Assembly: GCA_013180625.2 (NCBI GenBank)
Contig: SNVD02014876.1
Span: 1-64,000 of the forward strand
Origin: Boswellia sacra
Taxonomy: Eukaryota; Streptophyta; Magnoliopsida; Sapindales; Burseraceae
Direction: 5' to 3'
Length of the DNA: 64,000 bases
Shown here: piece after piece, positions 23,868 to 33,959 of the stretch
Position numbering within the stretch: the first letter of the stretch is position 1
Layout of the letters: each line of letters opens with the position of its first letter
Notes under the pieces: model-generated
Seen by the model: the letters and a program-made list of their open reading frames with translations, nothing else
The model's database searches: none
What the model was told of the DNA's origin: nothing
Translations under genes and position numbers: made by a program

Positions 23868-24376
23868 TTTTTTTTTTTGTTGGAAAAGTTACTTAGTAAT
23901 AGATCCAAAAAATTATAATGTACAAAAATCCGAGGGGCATACCCCAAGAATTACAACTAGGACGTAAAGTCCAAGATAAAAAAATAACAACCACAAGCGG
24001 CAAAAAACAAAGCAAAGATCACAAATGGCCTTACAACATGAAATAAAGGCCACAGGCGGCCTGAACAAAGCAAGATTTCCAATGACCATAAATGGCCTAA
24101 CAATTAAAGAAAAACAAAAAAATGATCACAATGGTGCAAACATAAAGAAATAGAAAAAAAATCAAGTATGATTAAGTAAAGCCTTAATCCTACTTGTTCT
24201 TCTCCTTCTTACCTTTCTTTACTGGAGTACACGGGGTGTTCAAATGAGTATGATCAATCCCATCAGGTTGATACTCATCACTTAGCCTATTCAAAGGCTC
24301 AAAACGAGAGGAAGAAAACATAGGAGGTTGCCCTGTATTTGTCTGTCCTGACGAAATTGATGCCTCATGACGAAAC
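23868..24376 (-). mobile_element. Short 5'-truncated LINE insertion with poly-A
   Basis: A 509-bp insertion bracketed by perfect 17-bp direct repeats and beginning on the plus strand with 11 T, i.e. a poly-A tail on the minus strand. That is the signature of target-primed reverse transcription. It carries the last 62 or so codons of a frame ending CTPVKKGKKEKNK and stop (24190), then a 3' UTR. Its UTR shares TATGCCCCTCG just before the tail with the 3' UTR of the LINE at 10.7 kb, so it is probably a related LINE rather than a host mRNA copy. Confidence 0.85.
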
Positions 24377-24393
24377 GTAGTAGAATCTAAAAG

Positions 24394-24804
24394 CTCCTGC
24401 ATAACAGCATTGTCAAGTCACTCTTAGCCTAAATCATACTGGCAATTGGAAAGGTCAAGGGAAGTTAATTATTACTAAATATTTATAGCTCTAAAAACCA
24501 TTTTGGAGCTTAAGAGCTTATAAAAATAATAATAATAATAATTGAATTCCTAAAGGATCTAATCATATTATGTTTATATTATGGTCATACAATGGGTAGC
24601 TTATCGATTCATAGTCATGGACAAGTACTTTATGTCCAAATGCAGGGGTGAAGATAGGTTTTTGATTAAGAGGGTCGAAAGATAAACTAACTTTTATATG
24701 ATTAAAATCTTAATATTTAAATTACGTTATTGCAAAGAAATATCAAGATTACCATAAAAAACACTAACGTATTTTAAATTTAATAATAATTAAGGATGAA
24801 TAAC
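24394..24804. other. Non-coding DNA
   Basis: AT-rich, with an AAT run near 24524-24541. Nothing else supported. Confidence 0.5.
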
Positions 24805-25042
24805 AATACCGCCATAAAGCAAGTGGGTATACAGGGTTAATTTAATTTGTACTTTTATAGATTTTATAATCTAAAGTCTTGCATAAGACTTAATATAATT
24901 TTATGAATTAGAATAATATATTGTTTATCGTTTGAATTGATATGTCTTAAAAAGATATTTACAATTTCAATGTAGGTATATCTTATATTTAATTATTTTT
25001 TGTTTCATGTTTGGAAAAAAGATTTATTCCTATAAATTAATA

Positions 25043-25229
25043 AGTAATGCTATACTTATAAAATTTGTATATAAAGTTTATACACAAATTAATGTGATAT
25101 CACTAAATCAATATCACATTAATAATAAGCTTTTATTATGTTAATATATATATCTTTCCATTCACTTAATGTCTCATTAATTGAGATACAGGCTTTGTAA
25201 CCCGACTTTATAAACATACTATTATTGGT
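25043..25229. mobile_element. MITE, Mutator-like, 187 bp
   Basis: Bracketed by perfect 9-bp repeats AAATTAATA (25034-25042 and 25230-25238). The ends are inverted over about 60 bp with many mismatches: the left begins AGTAATGCTATACTTATAAA, and the right read in reverse begins ACCAATAATAGTATGTTTATAAA after small shifts. Nine-base duplications are typical of Mutator-like elements. Confidence 0.65.
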
Positions 25230-25238
25230 AAATTAATA

Positions 25239-26385
25239 TAACGAGAATTTATCTAATAAATTCTGAATGTGACTCAAGTTATAAATATAAAGCCTAACCT
25301 TGTAACAAAGAATAAGAATATTAAACATTTAAAACTTTCAGAAGACCAACGACGTAGGAAGTGTGAGGCTGGTCTGGGCATTAGCCCCACCGAAAATTTT
25401 GAAAAAATTAAAGAGACACGGTGGAAAAAGAATTTTACATTAATATCCCTGATATGTAGTTAAACTCAGTAAATCCAATAGTTTTACGATCTAATTTTGA
25501 GTACCTGCACCGATATATTCCACCATAATTACGCTCTTAAACAACAACTAATATAATATTGATTAAATTTATTAGACCCTTTTAGGTTTGAAAATTACAA
25601 TAAAAACTTGAATATTTCAAAAGCCATCAATTAACTTTTTACTACCCCTTACCCAATGTACATCAACTAATTAATTAACCTCAATGCCTAATGTACGAGT
25701 GCATCCATCACTACTAAGTAATCCATGAACCATGTTTATGGGGATTTTATTGTTTCTTTTTTTATTTTTTGTTTTGTGTTTAATTTATAAAAATAATATA
25801 GGGAAACTTGGTAATTTTTTCATCTCCGATCCCTAAAGTTTCCACATATGTTCCGCCCACTCTCTCTTATTTTCTCATACATCATGTGAAAAATTTCTTT
25901 TTTTTTAATAAATAATAGATGATTTTTACTATGAAGTATATTAAAAATATATATATGTATATATGTGTAAACAATAGAATACAAATCAAGCTAAGAGAAG
26001 CATGAACAGGAAAAATCAACAAACCCAAGACATTAGAACTATAAGATAGATATGAAGGTTAACATTTGTTGATTGAGAATGAGCTTAGTGTTAAGACTAT
26101 TATAAACATTAAGAGACAAATTGACAATTTTGCAGATCTTTATACTTTCTAGAACAAGGTAGTAACTTTACAAAGTAACTCAACCATTTCACGTCAAAAG
26201 ACCACCCTATCATGTGTAAAAGGGTTAAAATCCTTTAACTGAGACACGTAACGATCAACCACACTTCCACCCAAAATCCACCACATGATCATAGCACTAC
26301 GAGCTGAAACAAAATAATAGACCAAGAAAATATAATACATGAAACAAACATCTAATGCTAACTCAATGAGATCAATAAACACGGT
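25239..26385. other. Unassigned DNA inside duplication copy B
   Basis: No recognised gene. A minus-strand ORF (26194-26475) and a plus-strand ORF (25269-25463) match no family I know. This interval is absent from copy A, so it probably entered after the duplication. Confidence 0.4.
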
Positions 26386-26520
26386 ATTTTTTTTTTTTGA
26401 AAAATATATTGTGGGGATAACCCAAAAATTCTCCAAAACCCCCTTACCGAAATTGGGTTCGAAACTCAGGCACACACGAATTCTACAATTATTTGCACAT
26501 AGTTCATCTACTCAGGTAAA
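26386..26520 (-). mobile_element. Possible tRNA-derived SINE
   Basis: The minus strand reads TACCTGAGTAGATG (A-box-like), about 45 bases later GTTTCGAACCC (B-box-like), and ends in 12 A (plus-strand T run at 26386-26397). This order fits a plant SINE. No flanking target duplication was found, so the call is tentative. Confidence 0.35.
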
Positions 26521-27370
26521 AGATAATTGAATAATTCAAGCATGCTTTGATCAAAGCATTTACATGTTATAAATAAAGGGAGAAGTCCCTAATCAAACTC
26601 CAAAAACTGTTATGTAAAATGAAATTAAGATAAGAGTTGGATTCCTAAACAGCTTCCCAACAGCCAAACAGATCTAACCAATCAGAACCAGTTTTTAATT
26701 CCATTCGGGAACAATAAAACTGAACTAAGTACCAAAGGAATTCAAAACCTTAAAAAGAGTTATTCAATAAATTACCTGATTTGCAGGATGATCTGATCCC
26801 AGTCTTTCTCCCCATCTCTGCAGAAAATTTTCTACTTTTTAAGTCGTTTGGAAAATTTGGCTCAGATTTGAAGAAGAGTATCCAGTGGAGTGATCTTCTG
26901 AGCTCCCTGATCTTTTCATAGGTGGCAAAAAGTCCTTTATGTTTTAAATGTTAACATGAGAATACCTATTTTTAATTTTTTCATTATTCGTATAACTTCA
27001 GTAACATTTTACACCCTGATGATAGTTATTTGTATTTTTTCATTTTAAATTTTTTAAAAGGAGGGAAATTGCAACTCATTTACACTCTATATGTCTAAAG
27101 TCAGCCATTGAAGCAGTATCCTTTCCATTTCATGTCATTTTCATTATTATGAATTCCATACTCAATGGGTCCTTCCACGTAGTTTCTTGTTCTCAAGTTC
27201 ACTTGGCTATAGACAATTGGTTGAGTATCTAGTTATCTTCTTTTCTAGGTTATCTTTTGATTAAACCTTCCGTATACATAAATGGCTTTACAGTAGTTAT
27301 TTTGGATTTAGATTACCTTTAGTTATTTATCTTGTTATTTCTAGATGATACTCATGGAAATTAAGGGTCA

Positions 27371-28375
27371 AACTACATGCAGTGCATCGGATGTTTTGTT
27401 ACATTCCAAATTTGATCAGTCAAATGATATTATGTTTAATATAAAAATTTTATTTGAACGTAAATCAAATTATTAATTTAAAATAGAAAATTGAAGGTAA
27501 TTAATTAACCAGCTTCATTGGTTTGTACTTTAAAATAAATAAATAATAAACCAACTACATATCTTTTGAATAATAAATTACAAATGAAAATTTATATCAA
27601 TGAAACAAAATCATAAAGCAAGACTTTAAATTGACACTTTGGGCCATGTTTGATGCGCAACACCTAATAATATAATATAATATTATCTTATATAGTAATA
27701 AAAAAATACTATTTAAAATTTAAATTGTATTTGGTGCACCTATATACTGTATTTATTAAAAACAAAGAGTAATAAAAATATATTTTTTTAAAAAATATAT
27801 ATACACAAAAAATAAATTGTTTTTTCTATTTTATAAAAATTGGTTAATTATTATTTTGCCGTCAGAGGGCTGCCGGACAGTTGTCGACGAGTTTCACTGG
27901 TGCGTCAATTGACAACACTAGCACAGCCGGAGACGATCTACACCATGCCATAGGTAAAATCTTCTTATTTCATATTCTGGCCGAAAAAGGTGGCGGAAAC
28001 TTCGATGGTCGAAAGTTGTCTCTCACTCTGCACTAAAAATCATAAAACAAGATCCGGACGTTTATTTTAGTGTAGAATATGTTGCCGAAATCTTTCCAAC
28101 ATAGGTTCTGGTCACCATCCGACCCTTCTCCGCCGAGTTTTATATTTTTCAAAAAAAAAAACATGTTAGCTGTTTTAATTAGTGTTTTTGTTTAATATTA
28201 GATGAAAACTGAATTTTAAAAAGTTATTAACTTTTTCATTATCCTTTTCAAATATTTTGGTTTTATGGGTTTCTCAAATTTTTTTTGTTAGGTTGAGTTA
28301 TTGTTTGATATATCTGAATATAAATATGATTATTATACACAAAGTAATTAATATAATATGTATTATAAACTAATT
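27371..28375. other. Non-coding DNA with a PIF-like terminus
   Basis: GGGCCATGTTTGATGCGC at about 27650 resembles the terminal sequence common in plant PIF/Harbinger-like elements, and is followed by an AT-rich stretch and then a GC-richer core (27860-28140). A matching right end was not found. Nothing coding is supported. Confidence 0.3.
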
Positions 28376-28589
28376 GAGTAATACTATGGTTATAAACTAT
28401 TTATACAAAATTACTCGTATAAATTGATATAACATAATGTTATTCGATAAATAAATATAATAATTTAATAAATATTTATTAAAAATAAATTACATTAATT
28501 AACATAGGTGATGTAACGATCATATAGAAATATCATACCAGTTTATGTATGTGAATTTATACAAGTGATTTGTATGAATAGAATTATTC
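28376..28589. mobile_element. MITE family 1, Mutator-like, 214 bp (older copy)
   Basis: Same length and layout as 50636-50849, but more diverged. Bracketed by perfect 9-bp repeats AAACTAATT (28367-28375, 28590-28598). It starts GAGTAATACTATGG and ends GAATAGAATTATTC. The shared middle includes AATTAACATAGGTGATGT and CGATCATATAGA. Confidence 0.85.
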
Positions 28590-30098
28590 AAACTAATTTA
28601 CAATTTGTTGATTGTCAATAGGTAGCTCGCATGGCAGCTCGTGGACAAATACAAAACACATAGCGAAACTTTATGATAAATTTGTAAATATTATACAATG
28701 GAATACAAGAACAAGATCCAAATCCGGAAATTTCATCAATTTAATAATGACAAAGTACATTATCAGGACCAACTGATAAACTTTATCTAAATATTTGTGG
28801 GGTATTTGGGGTCTAATAGTGTATTTGCTGCTGTAGATGGAGCCAAAACCTCCTAAAAATTCTCAACCGCCGATCATCATCACGTGGTTGCTTGGTCATG
28901 CGCTGTCTGCTTCCGGTGGCCTTTATGTATTCGAATCAAATTTCCAATTGAGTAGGGTGGTCAACCTCTATGTCCCTTTTTCTGGCCACTGCACCTATCT
29001 TCACTGTTCTACTATCAAGTACAAAACTCTTGCTACACCTCCTTTTCTTGTCCTGATCTTACAAATATCTGCTCTAGTATATATGTTCAAGATATCTCCA
29101 ATTATATATCCTCTCTGAATTTACAATGACATTTTATTTGGTTAGATTCGAACAACCCATTTGAGTTCTGATAAAATCTATTAATTGGAAGATAGTGAAT
29201 AATAAAGTTGAATGCATACAAGGGACATTCACTTTCCCTCGAGTAGAATATTAGTTTGTGCAGTTTTCTTGCTATGTTCATGTATGGTCACTTTCCGATA
29301 ATTGTAAGCTATCTACTTAGGTGAAATCACAAGCCAGTACACAGGATGGGAAGCTTGCATCCTGGTAGGAGTGAAATCAACAGCATGGGATTGTTTTTGG
29401 TTGCTACGGTTTCAGACTCACTTGTATGATCCTGCATGTGGACTTTCCTCGAAGTGGATGTGCCTGGAAATTTCAGTGGATTAGATTGTGCCTGTAACAT
29501 AATCTTCAGGTTTTCTCTGCCTGTTAGAAAGTGTTGGGGTCTTAGACTATACTTAGTTTGTTATTAGCATGTTCCACCGGGTGGGTCAAAAGAACAGCTT
29601 TGCTTGGCAATGCGCGTATAGGCATGATTACCTGGCAACCCAAGTTCTGAAATTAGCTTTTTTTAATGAACTTGTGTATGTTTATGATATTCCATATTTA
29701 AGGCTCCATTTGAATTCTCTGGTTATATAATGTGTACAAGAAATAAGCATTTGTTACGTAATAAATAATCTTATCTCTATATAATTCTTTGAAACTTAGG
29801 GGACTCAAACTAGTCAAGTGATCTTTGGCCCTTCTGGAACTGCATGTACAGGGAACTTAGGAGAATCCCCATCATTTCTAAAGTAAAACTTTTAATCTTT
29901 GCTCTTTCGGCGACCCTCCTTGGATTTGTTACCCAAAACAAGGCCGACGGGCTGAAGGAAAGGTTCATGGGCCAAATTTATGGACTAGGACCACGAGGTG
30001 GCTGCCTTTTGGACTGTGTTCAGACCCTACCAGATTCCTGAGTACAAATTGAGTTTCATCTTCGTTTAGGAAGAGATGTCACAAACAATACTTGAAAG
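28590..30098 (+). other. Unidentified region with small ORFs
   Basis: An ORF at 28837-29118 (93 codons, MEPKPPKNSQPP..) follows a plausible splice acceptor (TGCTGTAG) at its ATG. Another at 29844-30041 has a hydrophobic segment (LLIFALSATLLGFV) and then QNKADGLKERFMGQIYG. GC content here is higher than in the flanks. I do not recognise either protein and cannot tell whether these are exons of a plant gene or a transposon remnant. No motif, repeat or domain fixes a function. Confidence 0.25.
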
Positions 30099-31116
30099 CA
30101 AGAGTGTACATGAAACCCGTCCACTCATCCGAACTCGACATACCCGTCATGATATAGTAGAGATAGGGGAGAGTGTAAGAAAAAAATAGGGTGTGGTATG
30201 GTAAAAATTTTGAAAACGCCCCATAGTATGACATGGTGGCGGGTATTTTTTAAAAAAAACCCAAAAATACCATACTATACCTCTTTTCAAAAATTAAAAA
30301 TTAGGTCATATGTCATTATATAATTTGTTATGTATAATATATACGTGTGAGTATTATATATCTTAATAGAGTATATAATAAAAAGGTTGGTAATCCTAAA
30401 TCCCTAACAATAGAATGTTTGAGGTAATTTCAATAATTTTATTGTAATATTCATTTCTAACTTTCTTTTGCCATTTTTTTAAATTTTAATATATTTATTA
30501 TCTTTCTAAATGAATTATAATTTCTTTTTTTAAATTTATACTCGATTGGAAGTTGAAACTTTATAGGACTTAAAGGTTGGACTTGAAGGTTGGAAGTTGA
30601 AATTTTGTGGAAGGATTTGGATATGTAGTTATTTTTTATTTGTGTTGTTATAGACATGTAATTGCTTGAGCATTTGTGTTGATATTGAATATGTAGTTAC
30701 TTGATATTTTGTGTTGTTATATATATGTTGTTACTTGATTATTTGTATTGTTACAGAATATGCATTTATTTGATTATTTGTATTATTAAGGATATGTAAT
30801 TGCTTGATTTTTTATTTAGTACAAAATTTATGAATCATAATAGTCAAAATAAGAACTTAAAGTATTAGAATCTTGAAAAAAAAAAGCTATAAATAAGCTT
30901 CAAAATCATTAAAAAAAAGATAAAACATTACCCAAATTCTGGTCAATTTAACCCAAAAAAACGTTACCATACCCGCTCCTACCCTACCATGCGAGAATGT
31001 GGTATAGTATTGTATTCAAGACTAGTATGGTATAGTATAAAAATCTAAAACTTAACCTATGGAGGATAGGGGATGGTATGGCGATGCCATACTATACCAT
31101 ACGATGCAGACCCCTA
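30099..31116. mobile_element. hAT element, non-autonomous, 1018 bp
   Basis: Bracketed by perfect 8-bp repeats CTTGAAAG (30091-30098, 31117-31124), as expected for hAT. The ends are CAAGAGTGTACATGAAACCC and, on the right, GATGCAGACCCCTA; the left end has decayed from the usual TAGGGGTG start. The subterminal parts are rich in ATACCATACTATACC-type motifs in both orientations. The interior is AT-rich and non-coding. Confidence 0.8.
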
Positions 31117-31124
31117 CTTGAAAG

Positions 31125-32100
31125 CTTATCAAATTTTCTTGTGCAAAAGAGCACCCAACAGATAGAATAAGTCAAGGTTGCTTCCTGAAAGTGTTAGAGC
31201 TTGAATTATGAAAAATAGTTTGTTTACTTTGTCCATGGATTTAAAAAATAAGATGCAAGAAATCATTGATTTGTACAACATAAATCCTATTAAATCTTCC
31301 CAATTCATGCTTTCTTTGCAGTAAAAATGAAATATTTTAGCTTGTGTTTGTTTGTGTGTTAGAAGTTTTTGTTTTTAAAATTTAGAAAATTATGTGATCG
31401 GTTTAAATTTTTTTAAATTTTAAAAGTAATAAGTGATTCATATTGATTTAAATGCATTCGAAAGTATGCGTTTTCATATAATAGTTTCTAAAAAATGTAA
31501 ACAAACAACCTTATCTTCCTGCCATTCGCAACCCAGAGCAAAATGCAGGCGCACATTTTTGTGTAGTTTTCTTCTGACCGACTTAATTATTCACCCAATA
31601 CGGAGGTTGATGAAAGTGCAGAACTCAGGTGTGATTTTTAAGGTTATTAATATAAAATAATGTAAGTATGACAATTTAAAGAGCAAATAATGAAATTTTA
31701 TTGTCTAATTCATACACTTCAATACAATAAGCATTGATTTATAATAGTTGAGTGGCAACAAATTCCTTGATTTCCAATATATTTACATTAATATCAACGA
31801 CCTGCAAACTTAAAGTGTCATGGATGATTTCTAGGATTTGAGGCTTTTACTAAATGTACCCTCGTGGCAAAGATAATACATATTCATATCAGTGAATTTA
31901 TATAAATAATACAATTTATATCAGTGAATTTATATAAAAGAGTGTTTTAGTGTAACATCATGATTCACTTTACATGATGACGATAGTCAGCATTAGAAAA
32001 TACACTACTCCATATCTGGAGTCGCAAGAATGAACTTAAGTACCCTTCATCACACTTAGTCAAATATCTTTCTCAACTCAACTCATTAATCTTCTATGAT
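31125..32100. other. Non-coding DNA
   Basis: No gene supported. The phrase ATATCAGTGAATTTATATAAA occurs twice (about 31887 and 31919). Confidence 0.45.
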
Positions 32101-32103
32101 CAT

Positions 32104-32295
32104 CTATTTCTCTAGATATAACTGTGGATCACCAGGATAACAAAATCGATGCTGCCAGGCACCAGATCCAACTGGACTGCACTTTGTAGGCATCGATTTC
32201 TCCACATATAATGTGTAAAGCGAACAAATATTGATTAAAAATAAATATAAAATAACATATTGTCCAGTTAGATTTATGAACATATATGGTTTCAT
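32104..32295 (-). pseudogene. Exon-like ORF, unidentified
   Basis: The last 31 codons of this minus-strand frame (ending HRFCYPGDPQLYLEK) have a coding-like, GC-richer composition and follow TATGTGGAG, a possible splice acceptor. The upstream part looks like translated intron. I do not recognise the protein. It could be a stranded exon next to the V-ATPase G gene or a chance ORF. Confidence 0.2.
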
Positions 32296-32635
32296 AAGCC
32301 AATAAAACTCTGTAAATTCTGTTGAAAATTACGTACAGTACTTTTTTTTTAAAATTAAAGGGTAATATGGAACAATAGAGTATTGGTAGAGCACTATACC
32401 AGACTATTTATGTGCTCAATAAAGCTTAATACTCGGCAAACCAACTCGATGATGGGAGTATTTATTCAAATAATGAGCACATTTACTAGTTTGACAGAGT
32501 ACAATCCGAAATATACAGAACAATTGGAAAACCAAACCAAGGATCCTAACCACAGCACAAACGAAGACTAAGATCCATGATGAACCATGCAATTAAAATA
32601 ACATTTTTGCAGTACCAACTTAACCATCAAGGAGC

Positions 32636-33545
32636 TTAATTTTTCACAGTTGTTACATGCTTCAGAAGCATTTGGACAACATCATATGAAATTTTTTCAG
32701 TCTCCCTCTTCAGATGCTGAATCTTTGTCTCTGTTTCTACTTCAAGCCGCTTCACATTCGCACCAGAATCTCCACTACTCTGTTGTTTGATAAGCATACA
32801 ATAACATGAAAGAGAGAGTGTTACACGCATATAACAAGTTTCTAGTTATAAATTCATATAATTGCAGCAACAATACACAGAGTAGTTAACGCTAACCAAA
32901 AAAAAAAAAAAAATTCCCAGGGACTTCTAAAGTATCCATCAAATTTAATCTGACAATTGAGAAGCTATCAGATTACAAAATCTGATACAAAAGAATTAAA
33001 ACTATTATATAACATGGATAGGTTTCAGCGACATAAACTTACCTCCGCAACCTTCCTCTGGAACTCACGCTCCATCTGAGCTCGATATTCAGCACTCTCC
33101 TTTTCAGCCTCTTCTTTGGCTTGCTTCAGACGAGCCATTTTTGCTAAAAAATTACCAAATCAACACAAACAATGACAAGAAACAATCAACAAATGTGAGT
33201 TGGCATTAAGTTATAATAACAAATGAAGATTTATAAAATTAAAAATGAAAATGAAAAAACACTCAAAATTATCTTGAAACCATGTAGTCATTCTTCCAGA
33301 GACAAGAAAAGATTTAGCAAGAACTTAGAACTACTCTCAATTGTTCACACAGTTGACACAAATGGATTAAAACTCTTCAAGATCCATATGGCTTTAACAA
33401 TATAACATGTAAGTACGTTTACCTGAGGAAAAAATAAAAAAGAGTTATCATGATTACCATTTCTAGCAGAATTGACAATGTGCTGAGCCTCTTGCTCTGC
33501 AGCCAGCAATTGCTGAATTCCACCTTGACCCCTATTTGATGCCAT
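32636..33545 (-). CDS. VHA-G: V-type proton ATPase subunit G
   Basis: Three coding exons: 33545-33458, 33143-33043 and 32779-32636, giving 110 residues, the usual length of plant VHA-G. Introns of 312 and 263 bp have GT..AG ends. The protein starts [17 protein letters not shown], continues with [16 protein letters not shown] in exon 2 and ends [11 protein letters not shown] in exon 3, all closely matching the plant family. Subunit G pairs with subunit E to form the peripheral stalk that holds the V1 head of the vacuolar and endomembrane proton pump. The whole chain is a charged, coiled-coil-prone helix, as expected. A leader intron is likely: AG at 33553-33552 eight bases before the ATG, and a candidate donor CTG|GTTAGC at 33894. 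All exons are open and in phase, so this is the one gene in the window that looks functional. Confidence 0.95.
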
Positions 33546-33551
33546 CCTTTC

Positions 33552-33894
33552 CTATAATTACATAGTTCAGCACAAAGACGACCATAATTAAAACGATTAA
33601 TTACATATATACTCGGTTGAGATCCAAATCACTTTGATTGATCCATAACTAGGAATTGATAGTATAAAAAATCCCAAGCGAAAAAACTACAGAAATTGAG
33701 AGGAGAAAAAGGGAAATCGCAAAAGGTTATGATCTTTACGCAACAAGATCCGATCTGAAGTAAAAGGTATGATATAAACCCTAACACCTTTGCAAACCAA
33801 ATCAGAGGCAAACAAGCATGGATCCCAGATTTTTAATAATCAGAAGAAATGAGAATGAGTAAGAAGAGGAGGGAGAGCCAGGATTTCGGCTAAC
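33552..33894 (-). other. Candidate 5'-UTR intron of VHA-G
   Basis: The minus strand reads CTG|GTTAGCC at 33895/33894 and ends TTATAG|GAAAGGATG at 33552/33551. The upstream exon would lie in the GC-richer stretch 33895-33960. The acceptor is good; the donor is a choice among a few GT dinucleotides. Confidence 0.4.
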
Positions 33895-33959
33895 CAGTTT
33901 CCAGAGAGTCGATCGACGTTGCTGCTCCTGCTAGTTGCTCTGTGCGAGGAGTACCGCTT

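Larger units (their letters stand above)
24805..27370. repeat. Segmental duplication copy B
   Basis: Diverged counterpart of 7110-7741 plus 22596-22680 in the same orientation. It matches at 24805-25030 and 27090-27370, with about 2 kb of extra DNA between (a MITE at 25043, a possible SINE near 26.4 kb and unassigned sequence). Copy B lacks the LINE, the Athila element and the 7437-7638 MITE, so it serves as an empty-site reference for all three. Confidence 0.65.

Noticed and set aside
24190..24402. 70-codon ORF as a host gene
   Set aside because: Its first codons lie in the target duplication and the rest inside a retroposed insertion.
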